5,258 nt of DNA from Candidatus Sungbacteria bacterium RIFCSPLOWO2_01_FULL_47_10 (GTDB lineage Bacteria > Patescibacteriota > Minisyncoccia > Sungbacterales > GWA2-42-14): contig MHQO01000052.1 in the NCBI GenBank assembly GCA_001820675.1, forward strand, positions 1 through 5,258, in the 5' to 3' direction. A program made the translations under genes and the position numbers. Under the pieces are notes generated by a model. That model was not told where the DNA came from. It searched no databases and saw only the letters and a list, made by a program, of their open reading frames with translations. This document shows, one piece after another, positions 1 to 5,258 of this stretch (position 1 is the stretch's first letter; every line of letters begins with the position of its first letter).

Positions 1-299
1 TTGACGTAAAGAAACGGACAAAAAAATTTTCCGATTATTTTTATTTTATCTTTCTGATGGATTCCGAAGATGATTCCCGTGTCGGAACCAGAATGCGGAT
101 TCTCGAGGAGTTGTATCAAAAAAGAGGATTGCGCGTTGCCGTCCTCCCGCTTATCGGCACGACGCGTTTCGAAAAAATATTTTCATCTCTCATTACCGCG
201 GATTGGACCGCATTCCATACCGCAACGCAATACGGCCTCGAAGCGGAACAGGTCCCCATGGTTGAGGAGTTTAAAAAATCTATGCGTGGCCGGTCGTAA
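1..299 (+). CDS. Bifunctional phosphoglucose/phosphomannose isomerase-type protein, C-terminal fragment (5' end outside window)
   Basis: The frame is open from base 3 at the window edge, so this is the last 98 residues of a longer protein; the ATG at 57 is internal. The fragment matches my memory of the C-terminal SIS-fold domain of bacterial bifunctional phosphoglucose/phosphomannose isomerases. A hydrophobic strand (FYFIFL) leads into an acidic turn (MDSEDDSRVGTRM), then a helix (ILEELYQKRG), a further strand, and the closing block with LITADWTAFHTATQYGLEAE followed by VPMVEEFKKSM. In the family the last block runs through the SIS helix to a 'P-V-x-x-I/V-E-x-x-K' end, and full proteins are about 320-350 residues. 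Such enzymes interconvert glucose-6-P, fructose-6-P and mannose-6-P in the cytoplasm and feed glycolysis and sugar-nucleotide synthesis. The active-site residues lie mostly outside the window. It ends in TAA, 25 bases before the next gene on the same strand, so cotranscription is plausible. A plain SIS-domain sugar isomerase is the alternative. Confidence 0.8.
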   Translation, partial: DVKKRTKKFSDYFYFIFLMDSEDDSRVGTRMRILEELYQKRGLRVAVLPLIGTTRFEKIFSSLITADWTAFHTATQYGLEAEQVPMVEEFKKSMRGRS

Positions 300-324
300 C
301 ATTTCGAGTATTGTCGAGAAACAC

Positions 325-2064
325 ATGGCTCTGATTCGCGTTTTTCCAATTCTATTTTTTCTGGTGTTTTTTTTCGGCATCAATCTTGCGTATGCCCAGA
401 TTACCTCTTTTTCGGCAAATCCCGCGAGCATCCAGAGTGGGCAGGTGACGACGTATCTTTGGTCGAGTGAAAACCTTGGAGGAATAAAACTTGTTTTCCC
501 CTGTGTTTCCGGCATCAAATATTATTATGAGAGCGGCGCACCCCTTGCCTGCGGCAGTACGATTTTGGATCTTGCCACAAATGGCGCCTACAGCGTGAGT
601 GCGGCAAATCTTTCATTGTCCGGCGCATCAGTAGAGGTGAAAGCGGTTCCCAAGACGGCGGAAGGCATATACGACGAGAGTGCTCCTTCGTACGCGCCTT
701 TGACGATTTATCCTGTTTCGGCGATTATTACCGAGTTTACATCAAATACAGACACGGTTGTATCGGGAAATGATGCGGTGTTTTCCTGGAACAGCCAATA
801 TATTACGGGAGTGAATTTCAATTTTTCATGCGCGGAAAATGTTAAAATTTTCTATGCAGGATCGGAGGTGCCATGCGGGCAGATCGCGTTTGGTACGAAC
901 CTTGCCGCACAAAGCCAGATATCGGTTTCTTTTTCGAATATTTCTCAAAGCAAGAAAACAATCAGCGTAACGGTAATTCCCGCGATGGATGATGGGACGT
1001 ATGACGCCACGCGGTCAAAATCAGTCACCCTTGTTGTCGAACCCCCTCCGCCAAAGATTCCGAAAGTATATGTATATTCTCCATCGTTAGTCGCGCTTTC
1101 TTCAGGAGAAACGACAGTTATTTCGTGGGGGGGAATTTATATATCGGGGGTTAATATGAATATCACCTGCGCGTATGGAATTACGGCATCTTCCTCCGCG
1201 GATCCTTCTCAGACGCTTCCGTGCGGGACATATGCTTTTTCTGAAAATCTTCCGGCCACAAGCACCCACGCGCTCTCGTTTAAAAACACCGTATCGGGAA
1301 TTGTTCGTGTGAGTCTCAAAATCATTCCGTTTCTTGAAAATAATACCTACGATGCGACGCTCGCAAAAGAAATATTGATTGATGTATCGAGAGAAACTCC
1401 TCCAGAACCGGTTACGGCGCCATCGGAGCCGATTGCCGAAGAGACGAGCAATACAGTTTCCCCTTCGGAATCTGTTGAATCGCAGTCGCAGACGACCGAG
1501 GTGTTACAGCCGGCCTCTGCGCCAAAACAGGAACCTACCCCTTCTGCGCAAAGCGAATCGTCACAGGACGTTCTTCGGGGGACGGAAACGAACACAAAGC
1601 CGGTTAGCAAACCACCGGAGAATACCGCGGCGGATAATGTAAACGACGGGACTGAAAACGGGTCCGACGGCATTGAAGACGGATTTACATATACGTTTGT
1701 GGGGCCCCTGCATTACGGTTTAATACATGACGGGGACGTGAAAGCGCTTCAAAAAATTCTTACGTTGGAAGGGGTATATGCGGGCGCGATTGACGGTGAT
1801 TATTTTGGCGAGACGCAGGAAGCGGTAATCCGGTTTCAAAAGAAACACGGTTTAAGTCCGCTTGGGATCGTGGACCACGACACCCGCGAAAAATTAAATG
1901 AATTATACGGAAGCAATCAACCGGCGGCCGACATGAACGGTGTGTCATCGGAAGGAAATTCATCATCGGGTACGGCAAGCGACACGCCACGACAAAAAAA
2001 TATTTTTATTCGCTGGGGAGAGTCATTCATTTCGTTTCTGAGAGCATTGTTTTCTTTTTTTTAA
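325..2064 (+). CDS. Exported three-repeat surface protein with C-terminal peptidoglycan-binding domain
   Basis: This is a 579-residue secreted protein of unknown specific function. I chose the ATG at 325 because it gives a textbook signal peptide (MALIR, hydrophobic core 6-21, cleavage likely after AYA at 24). The frame stays open upstream, but only as a shadow of the isomerase. A weak GAG lies at 316-318. Residues 26-130, 131-240 and 247-355 are three homologous units. Each has a Trp (46, 155, 268) exactly 14 residues before a Cys (60, 169, 282), a second Cys followed by Gly (76, 184, 300), and a closing V/I-P-x6-Y-D (Y116, Y226, Y342). They look like beta-sandwich, Ig-like modules with a likely internal disulfide. 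Residues 356-450 are a disordered Pro/Ser/Glu/Gln/Thr linker. Residues 461-526 form a PG_binding_1 domain (GDVKALQKIL, GDYFGETQEAVIRFQKKHG, DTREKLNEL). After a Gly/Ser spacer, residues 555-579 form an aromatic tail. Likely wall-associated; an adhesin or pilus-related role is only a guess. Confidence 0.9.
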   Translation: MALIRVFPILFFLVFFFGINLAYAQITSFSANPASIQSGQVTTYLWSSENLGGIKLVFPCVSGIKYYYESGAPLACGSTILDLATNGAYSVSAANLSLSGASVEVKAVPKTAEGIYDESAPSYAPLTIYPVSAIITEFTSNTDTVVSGNDAVFSWNSQYITGVNFNFSCAENVKIFYAGSEVPCGQIAFGTNLAAQSQISVSFSNISQSKKTISVTVIPAMDDGTYDATRSKSVTLVVEPPPPKIPKVYVYSPSLVALSSGETTVISWGGIYISGVNMNITCAYGITASSSADPSQTLPCGTYAFSENLPATSTHALSFKNTVSGIVRVSLKIIPFLENNTYDATLAKEILIDVSRETPPEPVTAPSEPIAEETSNTVSPSESVESQSQTTEVLQPASAPKQEPTPSAQSESSQDVLRGTETNTKPVSKPPENTAADNVNDGTENGSDGIEDGFTYTFVGPLHYGLIHDGDVKALQKILTLEGVYAGAIDGDYFGETQEAVIRFQKKHGLSPLGIVDHDTREKLNELYGSNQPAADMNGVSSEGNSSSGTASDTPRQKNIFIRWGESFISFLRALFSFF

Positions 2065-2187
2065 CGTATCCGAATCTGGATATCTGTGTATAACTTTATT
2101 GCATGATATCAAGTTGACTGGTACTATCCTTAATAGCAATTGATAAACCTTATTAAGGAGTACTGCTGGTTTATACCTCCTATATTC
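2065..2187 (+). promoter_or_regulatory. Leader/operator region with overlapping inverted repeats upstream of the helix-turn-helix gene
   Basis: This 123-base AT-rich spacer contains three inverted repeats. The first is TCCTTAATA at 2127-2135 with TATTAAGGA at 2151-2159, nine perfect pairs. It extends to 13 pairs with a two-base bulge, because GTACT (2121-2125) matches AGTAC (2159-2163). The second is ATAAACC at 2143-2149 with GGTTTAT at 2168-2174. The third is AGGAG at 2156-2160 with CTCCT at 2177-2181, where AGGAG looks like a ribosome-binding sequence and CTCCT like an anti-Shine-Dalgarno sequence just before the ATG. The first repeat overlaps or interleaves with the other two, so in RNA the folds would compete. 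In DNA the first resembles an operator for a dimeric regulator such as the downstream protein. A TATAAC hexamer at 2089-2094 could be a -10 element, but no good -35 sits at the right distance. The stem is AU-rich and has no U-tract, so it is not an ordinary terminator. Confidence 0.5.
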
Positions 2188-2412
2188 ATGGAAAAGCGAT
2201 ATATTACAATTCAAAATGCGGCAGAAATTCTTGGGGTGACGCCGTTGACGTTGCGTAACTGGGACAAAAAGGGTATTTTGTCCGCGTATCGGAACCCGGC
2301 GAACAATTACCGCGTGTATAGAACCGATCAAGTTGAACTTTTTTTGCGGAAGATGGAGAATTCGAGAAACCGACAGACCGGCGCGAGAAAAATTGATATA
2401 TCCGTAGTTTGA
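2188..2412 (+). CDS. Small MerR/excisionase-like helix-turn-helix DNA-binding protein
   Basis: This 74-residue protein is essentially one winged helix-turn-helix domain of the MerR/HTH_17 type. The sequence YITIQNAAEILGVTPLTLRN (residues 5-24) is the classic 'I-x-E-A-A-x-x-L-G-V-x-x-x-T-L-R-x-W' pattern, continuing WDKKGIL. The wing and closing helix follow (RVYRTDQVELFLRKME, residues 42-57), then a basic tail (NSRNRQTGARK). The usual wing motif TPGGHRRY is replaced by NPANNYRVY. There is no effector-binding or dimerisation domain, unlike full MerR regulators of 120 residues or more. It should bind DNA, as a transcription factor or an excisionase-like architectural protein. The ATG at 2188 starts just before the domain. 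A TTG at 2140 would add 16 non-domain residues and lies inside the inverted repeats, so I rejected it. No normally spaced ribosome-binding site precedes the ATG: AAGGAG ends 27 bases upstream. Autoregulation through the upstream inverted repeat is inference. Confidence 0.82.
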   Translation: MEKRYITIQNAAEILGVTPLTLRNWDKKGILSAYRNPANNYRVYRTDQVELFLRKMENSRNRQTGARKIDISVV

Positions 2413-2434
2413 TTTTCACTTTGAGGTGAAATTC
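2411..2434 (+). repeat. Hairpin starting at the stop codon of the helix-turn-helix gene
   Basis: GATTTTCAC at 2411-2419 pairs with GTGAAATTC at 2426-2434 with one T-T mismatch, leaving a six-base loop TTTGAG. The stem begins inside the TGA stop codon. It is AT-rich and is not followed by a T-run, so it is more likely a 3'-end stabilising or processing structure than a terminator. Confidence 0.4.
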
Positions 2435-2583
2435 ATCGTCGTGTCGTTTTGCGGTACCGATTTAGTGAGGACAATAACCGGAGGCGGCTCCTGACATCTT
2501 TTGAAAATATCCCCGACAATGCGGGGATTTTTGTATGCAGGACATCGAACAACATCGCTGAAATTGGACAGGGGTGGTTGAAT
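2413..2583. other. Gene-free convergent intergenic region
   Basis: These 171 bases separate two convergent genes, and I see no credible coding sequence in them. They contain the hairpin at the helix-turn-helix stop codon and a second possible stem-loop, GTGAGGA (2465-2471) with TCCTGAC (2489-2495). That one has one G-G mismatch and an inner CCG/CGG pairing at 2478-2480 and 2485-2487. The terminator at 2504-2531 follows. From 2533 to 2583 I see nothing specific. The row of stem-loops ending in a terminator would suit a structured 3' untranslated region or a small RNA, but I can identify no promoter or known RNA family. Confidence 0.5.
2504..2532. terminator. Rho-independent terminator, probably shared by the convergent genes
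   Basis: CCCCG (2511-2515) pairs with CGGGG (2522-2526) across the loop ACAATG. On the plus strand the stem runs straight into ATTTTTG. An outer AAAAT (2504-2508) can pair with ATTTT (2527-2531) around a two-base AT bulge. Read on the minus strand, the same stem is followed by ATATTTTC, a weaker U-tract. It therefore probably stops plus-strand transcription well and minus-strand transcription from the ligase gene less well. It sits 92 bases after the helix-turn-helix stop and 52 bases beyond the ligase stop. Confidence 0.82.
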
Positions 2584-4662
2584 TTATGGATGTCGAAGCG
2601 CCGAACGCGCGGCTCCACTAAGCGGGTCGTACTCAAGCGCTTTTATAAACTGCTCTTCAGCAAGCTCCTGTAAATTTTTACTAAAATAAGTTTCTCCGAG
2701 AGCCGCATGAAGGATGGAAATTCTTTTTTTAATCAATTCCTTGTTTGGCGCGGACCACAATACCGATTCAAAGAGGGCGGGGGAGTACTGAGCAAGAAAA
2801 CTTTCGAGGAGCAAGGCGGCCTCATCGAGACGGCCTTGATTTTTATACAGAAAAGCAAGAGCCGTAACCGCATCGATATTCTCCTTCGGAGATAATAAAA
2901 ATGATTTCCTGAATTCCGCTTCCGCCGCCGCCACGTTTCCTTTTTTGAAAAAGATGTTTGCAAGGAGAAAGTGCGCTTCGGAATCACGCCCATTGAAAGA
3001 AATACCGGATACAATTTCTTTTTCTGCAAAATCCAGATCCAATGTCGTTGTTTGATCATCAGCGATCATTCGTAAGACCATCTTCCCCAGCTCTTTTCTA
3101 TACCCCGGATGCACCGGATTAAAGACCACGCCCTGCCGCAGGAAAGCATATGCCTCCCTGGTTTCTCCGCTGTTTAGATAATACAATGCGTCACGATACT
3201 TTTGCTCGCCGATATACACGAAAACTCCGATTATGGAAATTCCAGCGCACACGAACAGGGCGATTGGGATTCCATATCGTGAACAGGCTACATATTTCTC
3301 GTTTTTGCTCTTTTTTTCGGTGGGTGGAACATCGCGGAATTTGTCCTGGTTTGGTTTTGCCCGGAGTGTCATACAAAATGCGGCATTCGTGAAAAAGAGG
3401 ACCGCATTTGCAGAAAATTCCCAGTCTGCGTCCATTCCTATATGGATAAATTCCGCAAGCATGCCAACCGCAATGCCGACCGAGAGGATATCGTTTATTT
3501 CAGCAGAACCGGTCTCTTTTTTGTTGGTATACCATGGCCAGAAGACGGTTTCCCGCAATATCCGTATCAATAAAAAAAGGAATGCAACAAATCCTATTAT
3601 TCCGAGTTCGCTTGATATTTTTAAATAAAAATTATGCGGATCTGACGAGTAAAACCTGATGTCTTTTTGGAATTCGCGATGATATGAAGAAAACGTGTTA
3701 AAGCCGGAACCGAAAATGGGATTGTCATAAAATATTCTTAGGGCGCCGGAAAAATACGCAAGCCGCGCCGTAACAGAGTTCTCCTCAATTGTCTGTGACG
3801 TCGCCTGGGGCGGAAAATTACGCCGCGATTCCTGTTTTTTGAAAGTAATGACAGGGGCCGCTATGATCACCGCCCCAATGAATACGAACGCCGATTTTTT
3901 TGCCGCCGTTTTCCAGGATATATTCGTTCGTAAAAAAATAAGATATATCAGAAGCGAGAAAAAAAGCGAAAACCACGACCCTCTCGAAGACGTGAGCACA
4001 AGTGCGGCGGCAAGCATCGTTGCCGCGAAGCAATATACAAAGCGTGTTCGTCCGCGCGTTGAGTGAACATATGCCAAGAGCGGGATGGGTAATATCAAAA
4101 TCAGGAAGCCTCCGAATGCGTTATGCCAGTAAAATGTCGATACCAGGCGAAGCGACGAATAATTTTCGGAAATAATAAAAAAATAAATGCCTATAATGGC
4201 GAGAGTAACCGCAAGAATGATTTCAAAATTGATCATTGAGCGCGCTTTTTCCCGCACGGATCCGGCGAGAAAGGATGAGAAAAAAATAAAAAAATAACCA
4301 ACCCACAACAGGAGGCCGAATAATGACGGATAGCGTGCGCCAGTCCAAAGGAGAGAAACTGCGGCAATTCCAATAAAGATCAAAAATGGAGTGAGGGTGC
4401 CGGCGTTCCTTGCAATAAGGTGAGAATAAGATGTTGTCGGCAAAGCGCGCAATGAAAAGAAAAGAAGAGGAAATAACAGAATGAAAAAAATCGCTTGTCC
4501 CAAAACATCCTTTCCGCCGCTTAACAATGCAAGGGCAGAAAGGACGCCGATAAGGAAAAGGGATCCGAGAGATTCCTTTATGTGTGCGCCGAAAATCGTC
4601 ATATCGCAAAATAATGAATCAGGGGGGCGGAACGCAATTTGTTCCGGGTTCCCCGTTTTCAT
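2584..4662 (-). CDS. O-antigen ligase/polymerase-like membrane protein with C-terminal TPR domain
   Basis: This 692-residue inner-membrane protein has about twelve hydrophobic segments between residues 32 and 484, then a soluble TPR region. The Wzy_C/O-antigen-ligase signature is clear: LTSSRGSW (221-230, Arg227) on a membrane segment, and a long extracytoplasmic loop at 274-350. The loop carries ARLAYFSGALRIFYDNPIFG (from 299), GSGFNTF (318-324) and DPHNFYLKISSELGIIG (341-357, His343). Family members polymerise or transfer lipid-linked glycans to a lipid or protein acceptor, with conserved Arg and His near the active site. Residues 485-520 and roughly 559-592, 595-628 and 647-684 read as TPR helical pairs (e.g. 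AEAEFRKSFLLSP, AEEQFIKALEYDP), probably on the outer face for acceptor or partner binding. The ATG at 4662 is 13 bases after the sugar transferase stop. AAAGGAG at 4690-4684 is 21 bases upstream, longer than ideal, and Met21 is the next start. Polymerase, glycan ligase and pilin/protein O-glycosyltransferase cannot be told apart here. Confidence 0.88.
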   Translation of the reverse strand: MKTGNPEQIAFRPPDSLFCDMTIFGAHIKESLGSLFLIGVLSALALLSGGKDVLGQAIFFILLFPLLFFSLRALPTTSYSHLIARNAGTLTPFLIFIGIAAVSLLWTGARYPSLFGLLLWVGYFFIFFSSFLAGSVREKARSMINFEIILAVTLAIIGIYFFIISENYSSLRLVSTFYWHNAFGGFLILILPIPLLAYVHSTRGRTRFVYCFAATMLAAALVLTSSRGSWFSLFFSLLIYLIFLRTNISWKTAAKKSAFVFIGAVIIAAPVITFKKQESRRNFPPQATSQTIEENSVTARLAYFSGALRIFYDNPIFGSGFNTFSSYHREFQKDIRFYSSDPHNFYLKISSELGIIGFVAFLFLLIRILRETVFWPWYTNKKETGSAEINDILSVGIAVGMLAEFIHIGMDADWEFSANAVLFFTNAAFCMTLRAKPNQDKFRDVPPTEKKSKNEKYVACSRYGIPIALFVCAGISIIGVFVYIGEQKYRDALYYLNSGETREAYAFLRQGVVFNPVHPGYRKELGKMVLRMIADDQTTTLDLDFAEKEIVSGISFNGRDSEAHFLLANIFFKKGNVAAAEAEFRKSFLLSPKENIDAVTALAFLYKNQGRLDEAALLLESFLAQYSPALFESVLWSAPNKELIKKRISILHAALGETYFSKNLQELAEEQFIKALEYDPLSGAARSALRHP

Positions 4663-4675
4663 ATATCATCTTTTT

Positions 4676-5258
4676 TCAATACGCTCCTTTTCCGAAAAGA
4701 ACATATGGAATGGTTTTTAAAATTATTGTTATGTCAAGAAGAAACGACTGATTGTTTATATAGTAAAAATCATAATGGAGGTTTTCTTCGAGCGGGAGAT
4801 CTTTTCTTCCCAAAATCTGCCACAGTCCGGTAAGGCCGGGTTTTACCTCAAGCCGCTTTTTTTGCCACGGCGCATACCGCTCAACAATAAAAGGCATTTC
4901 GGGTCTCGGCCCGACAACGGACATTTCCCCCTTAAGAATATTTATGAGTTGCGGCAATTCGTCCAGACTTGTTTTTCTGAGAAATCTGCCGACCCTGGTG
5001 ATGCGGGCATCTGTTTTTTGCCGTGGCGCGGGAGCATAGAATTCCGTATCCGATTTCATTGTTCTGAATTTATACATCTTGAATTTTTTACCGCCGAGGC
5101 CTACCCGTTCCTGCGAAAGAAGCGGCGCCCCGGGAGAATCGATTCGTACCGCAAGAAAAATGAACGGCCAGAACGGGAGTGTGATGAAAAGACCGCCGAC
5201 CGACAATGCGACGTCACATGCCCGTTTTAGGGCCGTTGAGAACTTGTCCGGTTTTGAT
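4676..5258 (-). CDS. Bacterial sugar transferase (polyprenyl-phosphate hexose-1-phosphate transferase), 5' end outside window
   Basis: The visible 193 residues are the catalytic domain of the WcaJ/PglC-type family. These enzymes transfer a sugar-1-phosphate from a nucleotide sugar to a polyprenyl-phosphate carrier at the cytoplasmic membrane face, the first committed step of many surface glycans. The frame runs to the window edge; TTG at 5206 is internal, because residues ahead of it (ALKRACDVA) belong to the family's usual 'K-R-x-x-D' entry. In order: a membrane or re-entrant helix (SVGGLFITLPFWPFIFLAV), RIDSPGAPLLSQERVG, KMYKFRTM, TRVGRFLRKTSLDELPQLIN (catalytic Asp-Glu pair at about 4963-4958), LKGEMSVVGPRPEM, VKPGLTGLWQILGR, and the closing LDITIILKTIPYV. 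All expected motifs are intact. Whether it is a short PglC-like protein or a long WcaJ-like one with extra N-terminal membrane helices cannot be seen. It ends in TGA and is probably cotranscribed with the ligase-like gene downstream. Confidence 0.93.
   Translation of the reverse strand, partial: SKPDKFSTALKRACDVALSVGGLFITLPFWPFIFLAVRIDSPGAPLLSQERVGLGGKKFKMYKFRTMKSDTEFYAPAPRQKTDARITRVGRFLRKTSLDELPQLINILKGEMSVVGPRPEMPFIVERYAPWQKKRLEVKPGLTGLWQILGRKDLPLEENLHYDFYYINNQSFLLDITIILKTIPYVLFGKGAY

Noticed and set aside
57..299. Complete 80-residue gene starting at the ATG at 57
   Set aside because: The frame is open to the window edge, and the residues before the ATG (including FYFIFL) fit the isomerase domain, so the ATG is internal.
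70..324. 85-residue N-terminal extension of the exported protein
   Set aside because: It lies almost wholly inside the isomerase end, and using it would bury the clear signal peptide that starts at 325.
1347..1673. 108-residue minus-strand frame opposite the linker of the exported protein
   Set aside because: It is the complement of a Pro/Ser/Glu-rich linker, low in complexity, with no start context or domain.
2079..2110. Two GATATC palindromes at 2079-2084 and 2105-2110 as a site pair
   Set aside because: Six-base palindromes in AT-rich sequence arise easily and their flanks share nothing.
2114..2147. Promoter with TTGACT at 2114-2119
   Set aside because: No acceptable -10 hexamer occurs 16-18 bases downstream; GATAAA at 2142 is 22 bases away.
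2121..2174. H-type pseudoknot made of the first two inverted repeats
   Set aside because: The four-base loop would have to span a stem of up to 13 pairs, which is sterically unlikely at full length; competing hairpins are simpler.
2140..2187. TTG start at 2140 for the helix-turn-helix protein
   Set aside because: It adds residues unrelated to the domain, has no ribosome-binding site, and the bases are better explained by the inverted repeats.
2449..2673. 74-residue plus-strand frame starting at TTG
   Set aside because: It runs through the terminator and into the antisense of the ligase gene end, has no recognisable domain and a very basic composition.
3233..3628. 131-residue plus-strand frame opposite the ligase gene
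   Set aside because: It is the antisense shadow of membrane-helix codons in a well-supported gene.
1..5258. Alternative genetic code with UGA as glycine
   Set aside because: TGA ends the helix-turn-helix and sugar transferase genes at natural family ends, and no internal TGA occurs in any of the genes.

Overview
The window most likely comes from a member of the Candidate Phyla Radiation (Patescibacteria, Parcubacteria-like). This is inferred from gene content and style, not from a marker gene. The signs are a phosphoglucose/phosphomannose-isomerase-type C-terminus, a secreted protein with a peptidoglycan-binding domain carrying the motif DVKALQKIL, a tiny MerR-like helix-turn-helix protein, and an O-antigen-ligase-like membrane protein fused to TPRs beside a sugar-phosphate transferase. 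TGA acts as a normal stop: two genes end in TGA where their families should end. This argues against the UGA=Gly code of Gracilibacteria and Absconditabacteria.

Plus strand, 1-2412. The first 299 bases are the 3' end of an SIS-fold sugar-phosphate isomerase. After 25 bases comes a 579-residue exported protein (325-2064). It has a signal peptide, three homologous ~110-residue beta-type repeats each with one Cys pair, a long Ser/Pro/Glu/Thr linker, a peptidoglycan-binding domain and an aromatic C-terminal tail. A 123-base spacer rich in overlapping inverted repeats then precedes a 74-residue helix-turn-helix protein (2188-2412).

Convergence zone, 2413-2583. This stretch has no convincing gene. 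It holds a hairpin starting at the stop codon, a second weaker stem-loop, and a terminator that can serve both converging units.

Minus strand, 5258-2584. A bacterial sugar transferase (5' end outside the window) is followed after 13 bases by a 692-residue polytopic ligase/polymerase-like protein with C-terminal TPRs. The two are probably one operon: the first loads a sugar phosphate onto a lipid carrier, and the second would polymerise or transfer the lipid-linked glycan.

The content is a cell-envelope locus. The isomerase would feed fructose-6-phosphate or mannose-6-phosphate into sugar-nucleotide synthesis, the minus-strand pair would build or attach a surface glycan, and the repeat protein would sit in or on the wall. 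The functional link between the two strands is an inference from proximity only.
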